A DNA stretch of 64,000 bases, from the NCBI GenBank assembly GCA_000824785.1, contig CCNB01000034.1, positions 90,269 through 154,268 of the forward strand, given 5' to 3'. Source of the DNA: Mesorhizobium plurifarium. GTDB lineage: Bacteria > Pseudomonadota > Alphaproteobacteria > Rhizobiales > Rhizobiaceae. The translations under genes and the position numbers were made by a program. The notes under the pieces are model-generated. The model was not told the origin of the DNA and did no database searches. It saw only the letters and a list, made by a program, of their open reading frames with translations. This document shows, piece by piece, positions 23,650 through 31,850 of this stretch (positions within the stretch are counted from its first letter, which is position 1; each line of letters begins with the position of its first letter).

Positions 23650-25791
23650 TCAAGCGTGGGTGTAGTGCAGCAGCGTCCATTCATCGACATGGACGCGGTC
23701 CTGCGGGTGGACGACGAGAGTGGTCGCCGGATGTTCGATGATGGCCGGGCCGATAACCTCGTGGCCGGGCTGGAGCAGATCCATCTCGTAGAGATCGGCC
23801 TTGTGCCAGCGGCCGCCGATATAGGCCTCGCGCACGCCCTTATGGGCCGACGCGGGGTCGGATTTGCCCAGCGGCCGCTTGACCAGCATCGGCTTGACCT
23901 TGTCGGCGGTCGCGATCAAGCCCAGCTCGGTGATCGAGAAGCCGGCCTCGCCATAGCGCGACACACGGTGATTGACCTTGGCGTAGACCGCCTCGAACTC
24001 GGCGATGACCTTGCGCATGTCGTCGGCCGAACGAACCGCCGACAGCGGCGCCATCACCTCGACGTCCTCGAGCTGACCGGTGTAGCGCATCATCAGGAAC
24101 GGCACGGTCTTGATCTTGGATAGCGCATGGCCGTCGGCGACCATTTCTTCGACCGCGGCCTTCGTCAGGTCGTCCCACACGCCGGTAACCTTCGCCCCGA
24201 AAGCCTGCAATTCGTCATCGCTGGCGCGCGCGCCGATGTCGATCTGTGTCGACACCGAGTGCCGGCGCATGAAATCGGCAGTGGTGCAGCCGAAGGCCGA
24301 GAAGGCGGCGGCGAACTGGAAGGTGATGATGTCCTTGAAGCCGATGCCTTTGGAGCAGCCGGCGAGGTGCAGCGGGCCGGAGCCGCCATAGGAGAGCAGC
24401 GTGAATTCCGATGGATGGATGCCCTGGCCGGAGATGACACGGCGCAGCGCGTTGTTGGCGTCGGCCTCCAGCATGTCGATCATGCCTTCGGCGGCCTCCT
24501 CGACGCCGACGCCGAGCACGCGGGCGCATTTCTCCTCGAAGGCTTTCCTTGCTTTTTCGACCTGCAGCACGACCTTGCCGCCGAGGAAGTAATGCGGGTT
24601 CAAGCGGCCCAGGATGGCGTCGCAGTCGGCGATCGTCGGCTCGGTGCCGCCCTTGGCGAAGCAGATCGGGCCGGGATCGGAGCCGGCGCTTTCCGGCCCG
24701 AGCGAGACCTTTTTGGTCAGCGGGTCGACCTTGAGGATCATGCCGGCGCCGGCGCCGATGGTGTCGAGATGCAGCGTCGGGACGTTGAGCTTGAAGCGGT
24801 CCATCAGCGGCTCGTTCTCGATCCGCGTCTGGCCGCGCGTGATGACGCCCATGTCGAAGGAGGTGCCGCCCATATCCGAGCAGATCAGCGAGTCGTTGCC
24901 GATCAGCTTGCCGACATAGGCGGCGCCCAGGATGCCGCCGATCGGACCGGAGATCATCGTCTCGTGCAGGCGCGGATGGTCGATGGACGTCAGGCCGCCG
25001 AAAGAAAGCAGTGTCTGCACGCCATATTTGAAGCCATATTTCTTCGAGACGTCCTCGATGCCCTTGAGCTGCCTGCGGCCGCGTGAGGTGGCATAGGCTT
25101 CGATCAGCACCGAGTTCAGCCGCGACTGCTCGCGGATGACCGGGCGCACTTCATGGCTGGTGTAGACGAGGATGTCGGCGCCGGCGGCGGCGATCTCCTC
25201 GCGGCAGATCTCGGCGATGCGTTTCTCATGCGCCGGATTGACATGGGAGAAGATGGTCATGATGCAGATCGCCTCGACCTTGTCGGCGATCAGCTTCTTT
25301 GCGGCAGCGTGCACCTCGTGCTCGTAGAGCGGCAGGATGACGTCGCCGAACTGGTCGATGCGCTCGGTGACGCCATGGGTGCGGCGGCGCGGCACCAGCG
25401 GATCGGGATGATGGTGGGTCACCGCGTGCAGGCGGTCGGCATAGGAATAATCGGCCCAGGCCTGCAGGCCGCGGCCCATCAGGATCATGTCCTCGAGGCC
25501 CTTGGTGGTGATCAGCCCGAGCTTGCGGCCGGTGCGCGACAGAAGCGTGTTGAGCATGCCGGTGCCGGAATAGAGCACCACGTTGACGCCCGAAAACAGA
25601 TCCTGAAGCGAGATGCCCCAGGCGTCCGCCGCATCCTCGGCCGAAGCGAGGAAGCCCTCGGCCTCGTTCTTCGGCGTGGTCGCCGACTTGCCGATCTTGA
25701 AGTGACCGTCCTGATCGACAAGGATCGTGTCGGTCATGGTGCCGCCGGCGTCGATGCCGATGACGATTGGGTTGGTGGTGATCTGGTCCAC
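23650..25791 (-). CDS. acxA: Acetone carboxylase beta subunit (HyuA family, ATP-using)
   Basis: 713 residues. N-terminal actin-like ATPase start IGIDAGGTMTDTILVDQDG (about 12-30), a second phosphate loop SDMGGTSFDMGVI near 297, and GAGAGMILKVDP. This HyuA-type subunit hydrolyses ATP to activate acetone and bicarbonate. First gene of the run on the minus strand; the 116-nt gap to the divergent LuxR-type gene at 25908 should hold its promoter. Close HyuA relatives act on oxoproline or hydantoins, but the gamma subunit gene nearby argues for an acetone-carboxylase-type enzyme. Confidence 0.9.
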   Translation of the reverse strand: MDQITTNPIVIGIDAGGTMTDTILVDQDGHFKIGKSATTPKNEAEGFLASAEDAADAWGISLQDLFSGVNVVLYSGTGMLNTLLSRTGRKLGLITTKGLEDMILMGRGLQAWADYSYADRLHAVTHHHPDPLVPRRRTHGVTERIDQFGDVILPLYEHEVHAAAKKLIADKVEAICIMTIFSHVNPAHEKRIAEICREEIAAAGADILVYTSHEVRPVIREQSRLNSVLIEAYATSRGRRQLKGIEDVSKKYGFKYGVQTLLSFGGLTSIDHPRLHETMISGPIGGILGAAYVGKLIGNDSLICSDMGGTSFDMGVITRGQTRIENEPLMDRFKLNVPTLHLDTIGAGAGMILKVDPLTKKVSLGPESAGSDPGPICFAKGGTEPTIADCDAILGRLNPHYFLGGKVVLQVEKARKAFEEKCARVLGVGVEEAAEGMIDMLEADANNALRRVISGQGIHPSEFTLLSYGGSGPLHLAGCSKGIGFKDIITFQFAAAFSAFGCTTADFMRRHSVSTQIDIGARASDDELQAFGAKVTGVWDDLTKAAVEEMVADGHALSKIKTVPFLMMRYTGQLEDVEVMAPLSAVRSADDMRKVIAEFEAVYAKVNHRVSRYGEAGFSITELGLIATADKVKPMLVKRPLGKSDPASAHKGVREAYIGGRWHKADLYEMDLLQPGHEVIGPAIIEHPATTLVVHPQDRVHVDEWTLLHYTHA

Positions 25792-25907
25792 GGGTCGCTT
25801 TCCCTTGCCGAGAGTGACCGCAGGCTAGATTCCCGAAGCCGGATCGCGCCATATGCCTAAAGACACAATGACGCTTGGGCCGGGTTCGCCGAGAAAAGGG
25901 CATGCGC

Positions 25908-26681
25908 ATGGGCAATATCTGGGCGCCGCTGGCAAAAGCGATCGCCGCCACCGGCACCGACCGGCATGTCGACTGCCTGATCGACCTGATCGGCGCCGAC
26001 ATCGCGCATGACCTGGTGACGGTGACGCGCTATTCGGCGACCAAGACGCCGGAATTCGTCAAGCACCGGCGCTTCTCCGACGAGATGGTGCGGCGCTATC
26101 TCGACAACTATTACGTCTTCGACCCGTTCTATGCCTCCTGGCGCAGCCAGCGCCGGCTGGGCATCATGCCGCTGAAGGGCCTTGCCGACGAGGAGGCCAA
26201 GCGCGGCCAGTACATAGCCGGCTTCCTGGCGCAGTCCGAAATCTGCGACGAGGTCGGCATCCTGCTCGCCGACGGCGGCGATTGGTGCCTCGGCATCTTC
26301 CTCGACCGCTCGACCGTGTCGTTCAAGGACGGCGAGATCGCGTTGCTGACCGAGCGGCTGCCGGTGTTCGAGGCGCTGCATGCGCTGGACATCAAAGCGC
26401 GCGGCTCAGACTTTTCACGCACCTCGGCGCCGAGCGGTCCAGGCGCCTCGCCGCAGCAGAAGCCCAGAATTCCGGAAAACCTGTGGCCGGAACTCTCATT
26501 GCGCGAGCGCGAGCTGGTGGAACTCATCCTCGCCGGCCATCCAACCGCCAACATCGCCGAGCGGCTCGGCATCACCGTCGGCACGGTGAAGAACCACCGC
26601 CGGCGAATCTATGAAAAGCTCGACATCACCACCGAGCGGGAACTGTTCCTGCAATTCTTCCAGCACCGGATGGACGGCTAG
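25908..26681 (+). CDS. LuxR-type transcriptional regulator
   Basis: 257 residues from the ATG at 25908, with AAAAGGG 7 nt upstream; the ATG at 25902 would be too close to that site. The C-terminal 65 residues are a GerE/LuxR helix-turn-helix: LSLRERELVELILAGHPTAN, then IAERLGITVGTVKNHRRRIYEKL. The N-terminal 180 residues form an alpha/beta sensor-like domain with aromatic clusters (YLDNYYVFDPFYASWRS) but I cannot show an autoinducer-binding site. It diverges from the acetone-carboxylase-like operon and is the natural candidate to control it. No luxI gene is near. Confidence 0.85.
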   Translation: MGNIWAPLAKAIAATGTDRHVDCLIDLIGADIAHDLVTVTRYSATKTPEFVKHRRFSDEMVRRYLDNYYVFDPFYASWRSQRRLGIMPLKGLADEEAKRGQYIAGFLAQSEICDEVGILLADGGDWCLGIFLDRSTVSFKDGEIALLTERLPVFEALHALDIKARGSDFSRTSAPSGPGASPQQKPRIPENLWPELSLRERELVELILAGHPTANIAERLGITVGTVKNHRRRIYEKLDITTERELFLQFFQHRMDG

Positions 26682-26778
26682 CCCGCAAAATAACGCGTCG
26701 GGCCGGGATGAATTGCTTGACGACGGCGCTGTTGGCTAACGAAGATCGGCCGTGGGTTCGATACGGGCAAGCTGGCGC

Positions 26779-27429
26779 ATGCAGCCTGAGGTGCTGACCG
26801 ATTATGCTTTGAGGCTGCGGGAGCGCGGCTACATATGCCTTCCGCTTCGCGCCGGCGGCAAGCATCTCGACCTTGCGGCGATGGAGTATGATCCGCTGCA
26901 TCTGCAGACGCTGCGCAAGGACCTGAAGGAACTGGCTTTCAATTCCATCACCTTCCAGCTGGCGCAGAAGCCGCCGGACGGTAGCGACATTGCAAGCTGG
27001 TTTCGCGGCTTTGCCGGCAATGTCGGCATATTGGGGGGATTCTCCAACCTGATGATCCTCGATTTCGATGACGATGCCGGCTACCGTGCCTGGCGCGCCG
27101 ATCACGAGGCCATTGCGAACGGCACGCCGATAGCAAAGTCGCCGAGCGGATTTCACGTCTATCTGAGAACGCGGGAACCAATGGTCTCCTCCAGCCTGCA
27201 TTTCGGCCTGCGACGGGTCGGCCACGTCAAGGCGCTCGGCGGTTATGTGGTGGGCTCTCCTTCGGTGCTCAGGGACGGTTCTTCCTACCGCTGGCTCGAA
27301 AACCAATCGCCATTCGACATCGAGCCGCAGTTCGTCGATGGCCTTGGCAGTCTTTCGCTGCGGCCGGTGTCACTGCTCAAGCACCACTACGACCGCCTGC
27401 TCAAGCGCGGCTTCTTCGAACGGCAATGA
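26779..27429 (+). CDS. Stand-alone primase-polymerase (Prim-Pol) domain-like protein
   Basis: 216 residues from the ATG at 26779; an in-frame GTG at 26752 is possible. The pattern fits the N-terminal domain of bifunctional DNA primase-polymerases: NVGILGG (81-87), the metal-binding acid cluster ILDFDDD (93-99), SPSGFHVYLRTR (121-132) and GGYVVGSPS with RDGSSYRW. There is no helicase, plasmid-replication or phage gene next to it; instead it is followed 12 nt later by a two-domain glycosyltransferase. It may be a remnant, a domain reused for another nucleotide-linked reaction, or a repair polymerase. I favour the fold assignment but not any function. Confidence 0.65.
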   Translation: MQPEVLTDYALRLRERGYICLPLRAGGKHLDLAAMEYDPLHLQTLRKDLKELAFNSITFQLAQKPPDGSDIASWFRGFAGNVGILGGFSNLMILDFDDDAGYRAWRADHEAIANGTPIAKSPSGFHVYLRTREPMVSSSLHFGLRRVGHVKALGGYVVGSPSVLRDGSSYRWLENQSPFDIEPQFVDGLGSLSLRPVSLLKHHYDRLLKRGFFERQ

Positions 27430-27441
27430 GCGGTTGAGCGC

Positions 27442-29541
27442 ATGGCGGCCGACATAACCGTCGTCATCCCGGCAAGGAATGCGGCCGCGACGCTGGATGC
27501 GGCGCTCGGCAGCCTGACCGCCGACAGGCCGGTCATCCGCGAGATCCTGCTGATAGACGACAGCTCGGATGACTGCACGGCCGAGGCGGCGATGGAGAGC
27601 GCTCGCCGCCATGGCTTGCCGCTGGATGTGGTGAGCGTTCGCCTGGGCAGCGCGGGCGCCGCGCGCAATGTCGGAATCGAGCGGACGAGCGGCACATCCA
27701 TCTTCTTTCTCGATGCCGATGACGAGGTGATGCCCGGCAGCTTGTCGCTGCTGGGATCGGCGCTCGCAAGCCGGCCTGGCGCCGGCGTCGCCGTCGGGGC
27801 CAGCATACGGCGCGCGAAAGGCCGGCCGGACAAGCTCAAGACCCCGCATGGCTATGGCCCTGACAAGCGGCAGAACACGCGCCGATACCTGCGCAACGAG
27901 CTGTGGCCGATCGCCATGGGGAGCGCGCTGGTTGCCGGTTGGGCGACAGCCGGTATCCGCTTTCCGGAAACGATCGGGCTCGACGAGGACACCTGCTACT
28001 GGGCGGCGCTGCTGGCGCGCGCCGAAATCGTTGCCATCGACACGCCGGTGCTTCTCTATCACCATGACGAGGAACGTATGGCGCGCCGTTTCATCACCGC
28101 GCCGCGCAAGACGTTCCTCACCATAGCGCGCGAACTCAACGGCCTCGCGGCCGCCGGCGTCGAGCGGGACGCGTTGCAATGGCGAAAGGCCTGGATAGCG
28201 CAGCGCATCGCCCGCCAGCTTATCAAGCACGGGATGTTGGCGGACGCCGCCGGCATGATGCGCGCGGTCAAGGGCCATCGAGAACTTGGCCGGAGCTGGA
28301 AAGCGGCCCAATACCTGGCCAGGATCCGGTTCGGGCGGCTGGCCGGGATCAGGCCGGCCACCGGCTTGGCGGCGCCACGGCGCACGCTGATCGTCAGCTT
28401 CGATCCGGCCTACCCGCCCGCCTCCGGCGCCGACCTCAGGACTTTCGGCAATGCCGTCGCGGCCGCCGAAATCGGTCCCGTCCGTCTTGCCTCGGTCAGA
28501 CCTGCCGGCTCGACGCAGCCACCAGGCCGCGACATCCGCACGGTCTCACTGACCACGGAAGCCGAAAAGCTGTCGCATTCGCTCGGCTGGCGACGCATCA
28601 AGGGCGAGAACAGGATTCCGCGGCCGGCGCTCGCCCGTCTCAGAGCCCTGGTGCGCGCGTTCCGCCCGGACACGATCGTCGTCGAGAGCATTCCGCTGTT
28701 CAAGCTGCTGCAGCCTCTGCGGCCGTTGACCGGTCAGCTCATTCTCGACATGCACAATGTCGAATCCGATCTCGCCACCCAGACGCCCGGCGATGCCGCG
28801 TCGGCCGTGTCGCCCGAGATAAGGCAGTTGGAGCGGAGGGCGGCGGCGATCGTCGATCGCATCTGGGTCTGTTCAAAGCCGGACCGCGAGCGACTCAAGG
28901 CGATAACCGCGCATGAAACTCCGGTCGATATCGTGCCGAATGGCATCCCTCGCGCCAAAGAGATGTCTGAGACGCTACCGCCACCACCCGGCACAGCCGA
29001 TGGATTTCCGGTGATCCTCTTTGTCGGCCATCTCGGCTATCATCCCAACGTTGATGCCGCTGAACGCCTGGCGCGCATCATCCTGCCGCGGGTCCGGCAG
29101 GCGTTGCCAGGCGCGCGGCTCGTCCTTGCCGGCCGTTCGCCCGATCCAGCCGTCCAGGTCCTGTCGGAACTCGACGGCGTCGTCCTGATTGAAAACCCCG
29201 ATGATATCGGACCCCTCCTGTCGGCAGCGCATCTCTGCATCGTTCCGCTCAGGACCGGGGGCGGCACGCGCATCAAGATCCTGGAAGCGATGGCCGCGGG
29301 TGTTCCGGTGATCGCGACGCCGCTCGCAGCGGAAGGGCTCGACCTCACCGGCGGCGCGGACTTGCTCCTGTCCGACACCGACGAAGGACTCGCCGACCTG
29401 ACGATCGCGCTCTGTTCCGACCCCGCTCGCATGGCCAGGCTGCGCGTCCGCGCCCATGGCACCGCATGGTCCCGCTTCGGACCTCAGGCGATCCGCGACG
29501 CCGTTCGCCATGGCCTGGGGCTGGAGGGCGCCAGCCGATGA
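27442..29541 (+). CDS. Two-domain glycosyltransferase (GT2 plus GT4)
   Basis: 699 residues. The N-terminal third is a GT-A family 2 enzyme: ITVVIPARNAAATLDAALGS (5-24), LIDDSSDD (34-41), SAGAARNVGIER and FFLDADDEV (near 93). The C-terminal part (about 310-699) is a GT-B family 4 enzyme with HNVESDL, NGIPRAKE, FVGHLGYHPNVDAAERLARI (about 528-547) and KILEAMAAGVPVIATPLAAEG, the donor site. One chain could add two successive sugars. Cytoplasmic, with no membrane segment. It lies between the Prim-Pol-like gene and the GT32/GT62 gene, presumably one operon for a cell-surface glycan. Confidence 0.87.
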   Translation: MAADITVVIPARNAAATLDAALGSLTADRPVIREILLIDDSSDDCTAEAAMESARRHGLPLDVVSVRLGSAGAARNVGIERTSGTSIFFLDADDEVMPGSLSLLGSALASRPGAGVAVGASIRRAKGRPDKLKTPHGYGPDKRQNTRRYLRNELWPIAMGSALVAGWATAGIRFPETIGLDEDTCYWAALLARAEIVAIDTPVLLYHHDEERMARRFITAPRKTFLTIARELNGLAAAGVERDALQWRKAWIAQRIARQLIKHGMLADAAGMMRAVKGHRELGRSWKAAQYLARIRFGRLAGIRPATGLAAPRRTLIVSFDPAYPPASGADLRTFGNAVAAAEIGPVRLASVRPAGSTQPPGRDIRTVSLTTEAEKLSHSLGWRRIKGENRIPRPALARLRALVRAFRPDTIVVESIPLFKLLQPLRPLTGQLILDMHNVESDLATQTPGDAASAVSPEIRQLERRAAAIVDRIWVCSKPDRERLKAITAHETPVDIVPNGIPRAKEMSETLPPPPGTADGFPVILFVGHLGYHPNVDAAERLARIILPRVRQALPGARLVLAGRSPDPAVQVLSELDGVVLIENPDDIGPLLSAAHLCIVPLRTGGGTRIKILEAMAAGVPVIATPLAAEGLDLTGGADLLLSDTDEGLADLTIALCSDPARMARLRVRAHGTAWSRFGPQAIRDAVRHGLGLEGASR

Positions 29542-29563
29542 ACCGCTGCACAACGAGTCTTCG

Positions 29564-31129
29564 ATGATCCCCAAGATCCTGCACCAGACCTGGAAGACCG
29601 ACGACATCCCCGCCCGGTTCCAGGCTTATGTCGAGAGCTGGAAGCGGCACCATCCGGACTGGACGATGATGTTCTGGAACGACCGGCGGTTGCTCGAGTT
29701 CGTCGCCCGGCATTATCCCGACTTCCTGCCGACCTTTTGCAGTTACGAACGGGGTGTGCTGAGGGCGGATGCCGGACGGTATATGCTTCTGCACCATTTC
29801 GGCGGCGTCTATGCCGATATCGACTGCGAATGCGTGGCCTCGTTCGATCCGCTGGCCAGCGAGGACCGGATCGTGGTCTGCAAGGAACCGGACACGCATG
29901 CGCGAGTGCAGGCCGATTTCCGCCGATTGCCCTATCTTCTGTTCAACGGCACGATCGCCAGCCCGCCCGGACATCCCTTCTGGCTTCACCTCCTGTCCTT
30001 CCTGCCGGGGCTGGCCCACGCCAAGGAGGCCATCGACGCGACAGGCCCCTGTGTGATGACTTCGGCGCAGCTCAGCTACGGCGACCAATCCGCCTTTGCC
30101 ATCCACCCTTCGGCGTTGTTCGCGCCGGTGGACTCGGCCGGACGCAATGGCGGCAACGAGACGCCTACTCTTTCCATCCACCATTGGGCCGGCACATGGT
30201 GGACACGCGCCCCGGCGGCGGGATGGCGAGACAAGATCCGCACGCGGGTCTACCGGTCCTGGCACCATCTGACGCGCGGCGCCTATCTGAGCGAAGCAGC
30301 CGCCAGGGAGGGCGTGGACCCGGCGGCCGTCGCCGCGCCTGCCCCGTCAGGCGGCAACGTCGCCATTCTGGTGCCGCTGCGCGACGCGGCGGATCATATC
30401 CAGCCGTTTCTCGATGCCGTCTCCGCACTCGATTACCCAAAGGACAGGATCAAGCTGGTCTTTTGCGAGGGCGACAGCACGGACGGAAGCTGGGAGCGAT
30501 TGCAGCAAGCCGTGGCGCCGCTGACCGGCAACTATCGTGACGTGGTTCTGCTGCAGAGACAGACAGGCGTCCGGGTCGATCGAACCAAGCGCGCCAAGCG
30601 ACGCCTGCAGCGCGCAAGGCGCGGCGCCATCGCGAAGGTGCGCAACCACCTGATCGACCACGGCCTCGACCCGGATGACGATTGGGCGTTGTGGGTCGAT
30701 ATCGATGTATGGCGGTTTCCCGGCGACATCCTGAGCCGGCTTATGGAAGGCGGGCATCGCATCGTGGTTCCCAACTGCGTCAAGATCGCCGGCGGCGGCA
30801 GCTTCGACCTCAACAGCTTCATCAGCGTGGGCAAGGAGAAGGATTATCGCTACTATCGCGAGATATACGGCGGCATCCATCAACCCCCGGCGTATTCCTA
30901 CAACCGCCTTCATCTCAGCGACGTCAGGCATCTCGACAGCATCGGACTGGACGGCGTCGGCGGGACGATGCTGATGGTCGACGCGATCTTGCATCGCGGC
31001 GGGCTTCGCTTTCCGGAAATCCCCTATCGCGACCTTATCGAGACGGAGGGCTTTGGCGTGCTCGCCAACGATCTGGGGATCCGGCCGATCGGCCTGCCGA
31101 GACTCGAAATCCTGCACGTGCCGTGGTGA
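29564..31129 (+). CDS. Two-domain glycosyltransferase: GT32 (Och1-type) plus GT62 (Anp1-type)
   Basis: 521 residues from the ATG at 29564 (MIPKILHQTWKTDDIPARF), 22 nt after the previous stop. Residues 1-240 are a GT32 domain: IPKILHQTWK start, RADAGRYMLLHHFGGVYADI with the DID metal site at 85-87. Residues about 263-521 resemble the Anp1/Mnn9 family (GT62): NVAILVPLRDAADH, CEGDSTDGSWERLQ, AKVRNHLIDHG, WVDIDVWRFP (DID near 379-381) and PNCV. Both families are best known from fungal mannan synthesis, though bacterial members exist. Their fusion in one bacterial protein is unusual. It probably builds a manno-type or other surface oligosaccharide; donor sugar unknown. Confidence 0.8.
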   Translation: MIPKILHQTWKTDDIPARFQAYVESWKRHHPDWTMMFWNDRRLLEFVARHYPDFLPTFCSYERGVLRADAGRYMLLHHFGGVYADIDCECVASFDPLASEDRIVVCKEPDTHARVQADFRRLPYLLFNGTIASPPGHPFWLHLLSFLPGLAHAKEAIDATGPCVMTSAQLSYGDQSAFAIHPSALFAPVDSAGRNGGNETPTLSIHHWAGTWWTRAPAAGWRDKIRTRVYRSWHHLTRGAYLSEAAAREGVDPAAVAAPAPSGGNVAILVPLRDAADHIQPFLDAVSALDYPKDRIKLVFCEGDSTDGSWERLQQAVAPLTGNYRDVVLLQRQTGVRVDRTKRAKRRLQRARRGAIAKVRNHLIDHGLDPDDDWALWVDIDVWRFPGDILSRLMEGGHRIVVPNCVKIAGGGSFDLNSFISVGKEKDYRYYREIYGGIHQPPAYSYNRLHLSDVRHLDSIGLDGVGGTMLMVDAILHRGGLRFPEIPYRDLIETEGFGVLANDLGIRPIGLPRLEILHVPW

Positions 31130-31150
31130 GACGGGCCTACGGTGCGTCGC

Positions 31151-31726
31151 TCAGTCGTGCAGGTCCCTTGAAATCGCCGGCCCGATCGTGAAGCCGGAGA
31201 ATGTCACCTCGAAACCTTCGCGCTGCGGCGAGCAGCACATCATGCCGACATCGACCGTTTTCGAGGTCGGGAAATAGGCCAGCCGAACCGGCTTCCAGTG
31301 GCCATCCGAGGCGTCGAGATACTGGATGCGGATCGCCTCGGCGTGGCGGGTCAGGCGGATCCTGACGCCGTCCTTGCCGGCGGCGATGGCGACCAGCGAC
31401 CAGTCGGAAGTGTCGTTGGTGACGACGACGGAGAAATAGGCCAAGCCGTCGGTGTATTCGATGCCGGCCTTGATCCAGTGCGTTTCGCTGAGGCGCAGCA
31501 TCAGCCCCGCCTGATCGTAGAGCACCTTGTAGTCGCCCTTGACGGTGACCTCGGCGCTGAAATCACCCTCGACGGGACAGTAGAGGAAATGGCCGTTGTC
31601 GCGCCAGAAGCCGTAGAAGGTCTCGCGCCAGAAGTCGGTCTCCTTGCCCGTTCGGACGGTGAGCGTGCCGTCGCCGACCGTGTGGTGCGGCGGCGGGTTG
31701 AGCCATGTCATGTCGGCCACGCTCAT
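31151..31726 (-). CDS. DUF1349 family protein (concanavalin-like fold)
   Basis: 191 residues with GGAGGAG 5-6 nt before the start. The sequence is rich in beta-strands, with the DUF1349 core: ETDFWRETFYGFWRDNGHFL, VKGDYKVLYDQAGLMLRLSE, HWIKAGIEYTDG, LAYFSVVVTND and the closing VDVGMMCCSPQREGFEVTFS. Family members have a jelly-roll carbohydrate-binding-like fold and no established catalytic role. No signal peptide, so cytoplasmic. It ends 21 nt from the convergent glycosyltransferase gene and has an intergenic repeat just upstream. Confidence 0.88.
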   Translation of the reverse strand: MSVADMTWLNPPPHHTVGDGTLTVRTGKETDFWRETFYGFWRDNGHFLYCPVEGDFSAEVTVKGDYKVLYDQAGLMLRLSETHWIKAGIEYTDGLAYFSVVVTNDTSDWSLVAIAAGKDGVRIRLTRHAEAIRIQYLDASDGHWKPVRLAYFPTSKTVDVGMMCCSPQREGFEVTFSGFTIGPAISRDLHD

Positions 31727-31747
31727 CGAGCTCCTCCCGGATTGGAT

Positions 31748-31850
31748 TAGAGCAATTCCAGGAAAAGTGTGAGCGGTTTTCCGCCCGGAATTGCGTCAAA
31801 ACAAAGAGATAGAGTGGTTCGCCGTTTCCGTGAAACGGTGAAACGCTCTA
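31748..31850. repeat. Nested palindromic intergenic repeat, 103 bp
   Basis: The element is bounded by TAGAGC and GCTCTA. Inside, GCAATTCC (31752-31759) pairs with GGAATTGC (31787-31794), GGAAAA (31761-31766) with TTTTCC (31777-31782), and GTTTC with GAAAC (31824-31836). It resembles the short palindromic elements scattered through Mesorhizobium and related genomes. Its last three bases form the stop codon of the aldehyde dehydrogenase gene on the minus strand. Confidence 0.8.
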
